Shown piece after piece: positions 57,644 to 64,000 of a DNA stretch of 64,000 nt. The notes beneath the pieces were generated by a model, which made no database searches, was not told the origin of the DNA, and worked only from the letters and a program-made list of their open reading frames with translations. The number at the start of each line of letters is the position of its first letter. Positions within the stretch are counted from its first letter, which is position 1. Origin of the DNA: Auanema rhodensis. Taxonomy: Eukaryota > Nematoda > Chromadorea > Rhabditida > Rhabditidae. The stretch lies in NCBI GenBank assembly GCA_964057225.1, contig OZ059895.1, positions 12,462,001 to 12,526,000 of the forward strand, given 5' to 3'. Made by a program: the position numbers and the translations under genes.

Positions 57644-57676
57644 GCTTACGACCATACCACGTTGAAAGTACGCCAT
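57644..57676 (+). pseudogene. 5S remnant (first 33 bp)
   Basis: First of two adjacent remnant monomers of 399 bp each. Confidence 0.9.
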
Positions 57677-58042
57677 GCAGCTGATTTTCAATTTTATCTC
57701 TTCCGTAACAAATGTTTTTAATTTTCCAGCAGTTTTACTTAGATAGCTCAACCCAAGGCATCAAAATATCTTCAATCTTATTTCTATATTACAGTTATAA
57801 ACCAGTAGTTTATGAACCTTCATCTTAACTTTACTGTTTCTATCTATTTCCTATTGAAACAAACATTGTTTTAACACTATACAACTGTGAAACCTTTTTT
57901 AATTTATTGTATTTGGATCTCATAAGATTTGATATCATCGAGGAATTCAGATGTAACGTAGAAAATTACATAACTAACATGAAATTGGAAAAAAAACAAT
58001 AACGAGGATAAGTATGTAAATCATTGAATATCAGATTTTTTC

Positions 58043-58075
58043 GCTTACGACCATACCACGTTGAAAGTACGCCAT
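58043..58075 (+). pseudogene. 5S remnant (first 33 bp)
   Basis: Second of two adjacent remnant monomers. With 2718/3117, one of only two such pairs. Confidence 0.9.
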
Positions 58076-58441
58076 GCAGCTGATTTTCAATTTTATCTCT
58101 TCCGTAACAAATGTTTTTAATTTTCCAGCAGTTTTACTTAGATAGCTCAACCCAAGGCATCAGAATATCTTCAATCTTATTTCTATATTACAGTTATAAA
58201 CCAGTAGTTTATGAACCTTCATCTTAACTTTACTGTTTCTATCTATTTCCTATTGAAACAAACATTGTTTAAACACTATACAACTGTGAAACCTTTTTTA
58301 ATTTATTGTATTTGGATCTTATAAGATTTGATATCATCGAGGGATTTAGATGTAACGTAGAAAATTACATAACTAACATGAAATTGGAAAAAAAACAATA
58401 ACGAGGATAAGTATGTAAATCATTGAATATCAGGTATTTTC

Positions 58442-58560
58442 GCTTACGACCATACCACGTTGAAAGTACGCCATCCCGTCCGATCTGGCAAGTCAAGCAA
58501 CGTTGGGCCCGGTTAGTACTTAGATCGGAGACGGCTTGGGAATCCCGGGTGCCGTAAGCT
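58442..58560 (+). rRNA. 5S rRNA gene, variant G81A
   Basis: 928-bp dimer with the remnant at 58971. Confidence 0.94.
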
Positions 58561-58970
58561 TTTCAAATTTTTTTAACGATCATACCACGTTGAAAGTACG
58601 CCATGCAGCTGATTTTCAATTTTATCTCTTCAGTAACAAGTGTTTTTAATTTTCCAGCAGTTTTACTTAGATAGCTCAACCCAAGGCATCAAAATATCTT
58701 CAATCTTATTTCTATATTACAGTTATAAACCAGTAGTTTATGAACCTTCATCTTAACTTTACTGTTTCTATCTATTTCCTATTGAAACAAACATTGTTTA
58801 AACACTATACAACTGTGAAACCTTTTTTAATTTATTGTATTTGGATCTCATAAGATTTGATATCATCGAGGGATTCAGATGTAACGTAGAAAATTACATA
58901 ACTAACATGAAATTGGAAAAAAAACAATAACGAGGATAAGTATGTAAATCATTGAATATCAGATTTTTTC

Positions 58971-59003
58971 GCTTACGACCATACCACGTTGAAAGTACGC
59001 CAT
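58971..59003 (+). pseudogene. 5S remnant (first 33 bp)
   Basis: Truncated at the echo junction. 399-bp monomer. Confidence 0.9.
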
Positions 59004-59369
59004 GCAGCTGATTTTCAATTTTATCTCTTCCGTAACAAATGTTTTTAATTTTCCAGCAGTTTTACTTAGATAGCTCAACCCAAGGCATCAAAATATCTTC
59101 AATCTTATTTCTATATTACAGTTATAAACCAGTAGTTTATGAACCTTCATCTTAACTTTACTGTTTCTATCTATTTCCTATTGAAACAAACATTGTTTAA
59201 ACACTATACAACTGTGAAACCTTTTTTAATTTATTGTATTTGGATCTTATAAGATTTGATATCATCGAGGGATTTAGATGTAACGTAGAAAATTACATAA
59301 CTAACATGAAATTGGAAAAAAAACAATAACGAGGATAAGTATGTAAATCATTGAATATCAGGTATTTTC

Positions 59370-59488
59370 GCTTACGACCATACCACGTTGAAAGTACGCC
59401 ATCCCGTCCGATCTGGCAAGTCAAGCAACGTTGGGCCCGGTTAGTACTTGGATCGGAGACGGCTTGGGAATCCCGGGTGCCGTAAGCT
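59370..59488 (+). rRNA. 5S rRNA gene, canonical
   Basis: 928-bp dimer with the remnant at 59899. Confidence 0.95.
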
Positions 59489-59898
59489 TTTCAAATTTTT
59501 TTAACGATCATACCACGTTGAAAGTACGCAATGCAGCTGATTTTCAATTTTATCTCTTCCGTAACAAATGTTTTTAATTTTCCAGCAGTTTTACTTAGAT
59601 AGCTCAACCCAAGGCATCAAAATATCTTCAATCTTATTTCTATATTACAGTTATAAACCAGTAGTTTATGAACCTTCATCTTAACTTTACTGTTTCTATC
59701 TATTTCCTATTGAAACAAACATTGTTTTAACACTATACAACTGTGAAACCTTTTTTAATTTATTGTATTTGGAGCTCATAAGATTTGATATCATCGAGAA
59801 ATTTAGATGTAACGTAGAAAATTACATAACTAACATGAAATTGGAAAAAAAACAATAACGAGGATAAGTATGTAAATCATTGAATATCAGATTTTTTC

Positions 59899-59931
59899 GC
59901 TTACGACCATACCACGTTGAAAGTACGCCAT
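59899..59931 (+). pseudogene. 5S remnant (first 33 bp)
   Basis: Truncated at the echo junction. 399-bp monomer. Confidence 0.9.
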
Positions 59932-60297
59932 GCAGCTGATTTTCAATTTTATCTCTTCCGTAACAAATGTTTTTAATTTTCCAGCAGTTTTACTTAGATA
60001 GCTCAACCCAAGGCATCAAAATATCTTCAATCTTATTTCTATATTACAGTTATAAACCAGTAGTTTATGAACCTTCATCTTAACTTTACTGTTTCTATCT
60101 ATTTCCTATTGAAACAAACATTGTTTAAACACTATACAACTGTGAAACCTTTTTTAATTTATTGTATTTGGATCTTATAAGATTTGATATCATCGAGGGA
60201 TTTAGATGTAACGTAGAAAATTACATAACTAACATGAAATTGGAAAAAAAACAATAACGAGGATAAGTATGTAAATCATTGAATATCAGGTATTTTC

Positions 60298-60416
60298 GCT
60301 TACGACCATACCACGTTGAAAGTACGCCATCCCGTCCGATCTGGCAAGTCAAGCAACGTTGGGCCCGGTTAGTACTTGGATCGGAGACGGCTTGGGAATC
60401 CCGGGTGCCGTAAGCT
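60298..60416 (+). rRNA. 5S rRNA gene, canonical
   Basis: 529-bp monomer. Confidence 0.95.
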
Positions 60417-60826
60417 TTTCAAATTTTTTTAACGATCATACCACGTTGAAAGTACGCAATGCAGCTGATTTTCAATTTTATCTCTTCCGTAACAAATGTT
60501 TTTAATTTTCCAGCAGTTTTACTTAGATAGCTCAACCCAAGACATCAAAATATCTTCAATCTTATTTCTATATTACAGTTATAAACCAGTAGTTTATGAA
60601 CCTTCATCTTAACTTTACTGTTTCTATCTATTTCCTATTGAAACAAACATTGTTTTAACACTATACAACTGTGAAACCTTTTTTAATTTATTGTATTTGG
60701 AGCTCATAAGATTTGATATCATCGAGAAATTTAGATGTAACGTAGAAAATTACATAACTAACATGAAATTGGAAAAAAAACAATAACGAGGATAAGTATG
60801 TAAATCATTGAATATCAGGTATTTTC

Positions 60827-60945
60827 GCTTACGACCATACCACGTTGAAAGTACGCCATCCCGTCCGATCTGGCAAGTCAAGCAACGTTGGGCCCGGTTA
60901 GTACTTAGATCGGAGACGGCTTGGGAATCCCGGGTGCCGTAAGCT
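60827..60945 (+). rRNA. 5S rRNA gene, variant G81A
   Basis: Followed by another complete gene; no ACAAGTG mark. Confidence 0.94.
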
Positions 60946-61355
60946 TTTCAAATTTTTTTAACGATCATACCACGTTGAAAGTACGCCATGCAGCTGATTT
61001 TCAATTTTATCTCTTCAGTAACAAATGTTTTTAATTTTCCAGCAGTTTTACTTAGATAGCTCAACCCAAGGCATCAAAATATCTTCAATCTTATTTCTAT
61101 ATTACAGTTATAAACCAGTAGTTTATGAACCTTCATCTTAACTTTACTGTTTCTATCTATTTCCTATTGAAACAAACATTGTTTTAACACTATACAACTG
61201 TGAAACCTTTTTTAATTTATTGTATTTGGAGCTCATAAGATTTGATATCATCGAGGAATTTAGATGTAACGTAGAAAATTACATAACTAACATGAAATTG
61301 GAAAAAAAACAATAACGAGGATAAGTATGTAAATCATTGAATATCAGGTATTTTC

Positions 61356-61474
61356 GCTTACGACCATACCACGTTGAAAGTACGCCATCCCGTCCGATCT
61401 GGCAAGTCAAGCAACGTTGGGCCCGGTTAGTACTTAGATCGGAGACGGCTTGGGAATCCCGGGTGCCGTAAGCT
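61356..61474 (+). rRNA. 5S rRNA gene, variant G81A
   Basis: Its monomer appears to be a direct tandem copy of the one at 60827. Confidence 0.94.
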
Positions 61475-61884
61475 TTTCAAATTTTTTTAACGATCATACC
61501 ACGTTGAAAGTACGCCATGCAGCTGATTTTCAATTTTATCTCTTCAGTAACAAATGTTTTTAATTTTCCAGCAGTTTTACTTAGATAGCTCAACCCAAGG
61601 CATCAAAATATCTTCAATCTTATTTCTATATTACAGTTATAAACCAGTAGTTTATGAACCTTCATCTTAACTTTACTGTTTCTATCTATTTCCTATTGAA
61701 ACAAACATTGTTTTAACACTATACAACTGTGAAACCTTTTTTAATTTATTGTATTTGGAGCTCATAAGATTTGATATCATCGAGGAATTTAGATGTAACG
61801 TAGAAAATTACATAACTAACATGAAATTGGAAAAAAAACAATAACGAGGATAAGTATGTAAATCATTGAATATCAGGTATTTTC

Positions 61885-62003
61885 GCTTACGACCATACCA
61901 CGTTGAAAGTACGCCATCCCGTCCGATCTGGCAAGTCAAGCAACGTTGGGCCCGGTTAGTACTTGGATCGGAGACGGCTTGGGAATCCCGGGTGCCGTAA
62001 GCT
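61885..62003 (+). rRNA. 5S rRNA gene, canonical
   Basis: 794-bp monomer with a 5S-less fusion near 62367. Confidence 0.95.
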
Positions 62004-62678
62004 TTTCAAATTTTTTTAACGATCATACCACGTTGAAAGTACGCCATGCAGCTGATTTTCAATTTTATCTCTTCCGTAACAAATGTTTTCAATTTTCCAG
62101 CAGTTTTACTTAGATAGCTCAACCGAAGGCAGCGAACTATCTCTAATCTTATTCCTATATTACAGTTATAATTCAGTAGTTTATGAACCTTCATCTTAAC
62201 TTTACTGTTTCTATCTATTTCCTATTGAAACAAACATTGTTTAAACACAATACAACTGTGAAACCTTTTTTAATTTATTGTATTTGGATCTCATAAGATT
62301 TGATATCATCGAGGGATTTAGATGTAACGTAGAAAATTACATAACTAACATGAAATTGGAAAAAAAACTTTTACTTAGATAGCTCAACCCAAGGCATCAA
62401 AATATCTTCAATCTTATTTCTATATTACAGTTATAAACCAGTAGTTTATGAACCTTCATCTTAACTTTACTGTTTCTATCTATTTCCTATTGAAACAAAC
62501 ATTGTTTAAACACTATACAACTGTGAAACCTTTTTCAATTTATTGTATTTGGATCTCATAAGATTTGATATCATCGAGGGATTTAGATGTAACGTAGAAA
62601 ATTACATAACTAACACGAAATTGGAAAAAAAACAATAACGAGGATAAGTATGTAAATCATTGAATATCAGATTTTTTC

Positions 62679-62711
62679 GCTTACGACCATACCACGTTTA
62701 AAGTACGCCAT
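62679..62711 (+). pseudogene. 5S remnant (first 33 bp), GTTTAAAG variant
   Basis: 541-bp monomer with a duplication junction near 62868. Confidence 0.9.
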
Positions 62712-63219
62712 GCAGCTGATTTTCAATTTTATCTCTTCCGTAACAAATGTTTTTAATTTTCCAGCAGTTTTACTTAGATAGCTCAACCCAAGGCATCAAA
62801 ATATCTTCAATCTTATTTCTATATTACAGTTATAAACCAGTAGTTTATGAACCTTCATCTTAACTTTAACCTTCATCTTAAGTAACAAATGTTTTTAATT
62901 TTCCAGCAGTTTTACTTAGATAGCTCAACCCAAGGCATCAAAATATCTTCAATCTTATTTCTATATTACAGTTATAAACCAGTAGTTTATGAACCTTCAT
63001 CTTAACTTTACTGTTTCTATCTATTTCCTATTGAAACAAACATTGTTTAAACACTATACAACTGTGAAACCTTTTTTAATTTATTGTATTTGGATCTCAT
63101 AAGATTTGATATCATCGAAGGATTCAGATGTAACGTAGAAAATTACATAACTAACATGAAATTGGAAAAAAAACAATAACGAGGATAAGTATGTAAATCA
63201 TTGAATATCAGATATTTTT

Positions 63220-63338
63220 GATTACGACCATACCACGTTGAAAGTACGCCATCCCGTCCGATCTGGCAAGTCAAGCAACGTTGGGCCCGGTTAGTACTTG
63301 GATCGGAGACCGCTTGGGAATCCCGGGTGCCGTAAGCT
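63220..63338 (+). rRNA. 5S rRNA gene, variant C2A, G92C
   Basis: Same pair of changes as at 55129; both follow a displaced copy of the 1864-bp unit. Confidence 0.9.
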
Positions 63339-63748
63339 TTTCAAATTTTTTTAACGATCATACCACGTTGAAAGTACGCAATGCAGCTGATTTTCAATTT
63401 TATCTCTTCAGTAACAAATGTTTTTAATTTTCCAGCAGTTTTACTTAGATAGCTCAACCCAAGGCATCAAAATATCTTCAATCTTATTTCTATATTACAG
63501 TTATAAATCAGTAGTTTATGAACCTTCATCTTAACTTTACTGTTTCTATCTATTTCCTATTGAAACAAACATTGTTTAAACACTATACAACTGTGAAACC
63601 TTTTTTAATTTATTGTATTTGGATCTCATAAGATTTGATATCATCGAGGGATTTAGATGTAACGTAGAAAATTACATAACTAACATGAAAATGGAAAAAA
63701 AACAATAACGAGGATAAGTATGTAAATCATTGAATATCAGGTATTTTC

Positions 63749-63867
63749 GCTTACGACCATACCACGTTGAAAGTACGCCATCCCGTCCGATCTGGCAAGT
63801 CAAGCAACGTTGGGCCCGGTTAGTACTTGGATCGGAGACGGCTTGGGAATCCCGGGTGCCGTAAGGT
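63749..63867 (+). rRNA. 5S rRNA gene, variant C118G
   Basis: Ends GTAAGGT. The outermost helix I pair is lost. Last complete copy in the window. Confidence 0.9.
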
Positions 63868-64000
63868 TTTCAAATTTTTTTAACGATCATACCACGTTGA
63901 AAGTACGCCATGCAGCTGATTTTCAATTTTATCTCTTCAGTAACAAATGTTTTTAATTTTCCAGCAGTTTTACTTAGATAGCTCAACCCAAGGCATCAAA

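Larger units (their letters stand above)
48276..64000 (+). repeat. 5S rDNA tandem array, right block
   Basis: The array continues to the window edge, starting with the second half of a spacer interrupted at 44108/48276. Monomers are 529, 399, 794 (53794, 61885) and 541 bp (54588, 62679). This block carries the G81A and G92C 5S variants and two partial copies of the 1864-bp higher-order unit seen in the middle block. Confidence 0.95.

Overview
The window is a tandem 5S ribosomal RNA gene cluster, all copies on the + strand, interrupted by two LTR retroelements. I count 67 complete 119-bp 5S genes, one cut by the left window edge, one split by a retrotransposon, and 31 remnants holding only the first ~33 bp of the gene. 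The 5S sequence (GCTTACGACC start, CCGTCCGATCTGGCAAGTC centre, GGATCGGAGACGGC arm, CCGTAAGCT end) is of the nematode type as I remember the Caenorhabditis elegans gene. It differs from the insect and vertebrate form in that arm. The AT-rich spacers and a BEL/Pao element with a phlebovirus-like envelope region (known from the nematode elements Cer7 and Tas) also fit a nematode. The lineage is uncertain: the SL1 spliced-leader gene often linked to nematode 5S repeats is not visible here.

Layout: 1-13203 is 5S array; 13204-21525 is an apparently intact BEL/Pao element sitting inside a 5S gene; 21526-44108 is array with clear higher-order repeats; 44109-48275 is a minus-strand LTR element without recognisable pol genes, inserted in a spacer; 48276-64000 is array again.

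The standard monomer is 529 bp: gene, short T-rich terminator, a 29-bp echo of the start of the 5S gene, then about 380 bp of AT-rich spacer. A second, 399-bp monomer lacks the 5S body. The 130-bp difference equals the distance between the gene start and its echo, so recombination between the two explains the loss. Further junction types give monomers of about 794 and 541 bp. These monomers are arranged in higher-order units of 928, 1457, 1864 and 2385 bp, the mark of repeated unequal exchange. 5S sequence variants are grouped by position: a G81A variant occurs only to the right of 28.6 kb and is tightly linked to a spacer base and to a following gene remnant.

The BEL element has 400-bp LTRs with no difference between them, a CATAC target duplication and one open frame of 2429 codons carrying Gag, protease, reverse transcriptase, RNase H, integrase and envelope-like regions. 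The second element has 413-bp LTRs (2 differences), a TAAC duplication and a primer site matching the tRNA-Gln 3' end. It encodes only small proteins that I do not recognise. Everything outside the two elements is 5S repeat, and I see no ordinary host protein gene.
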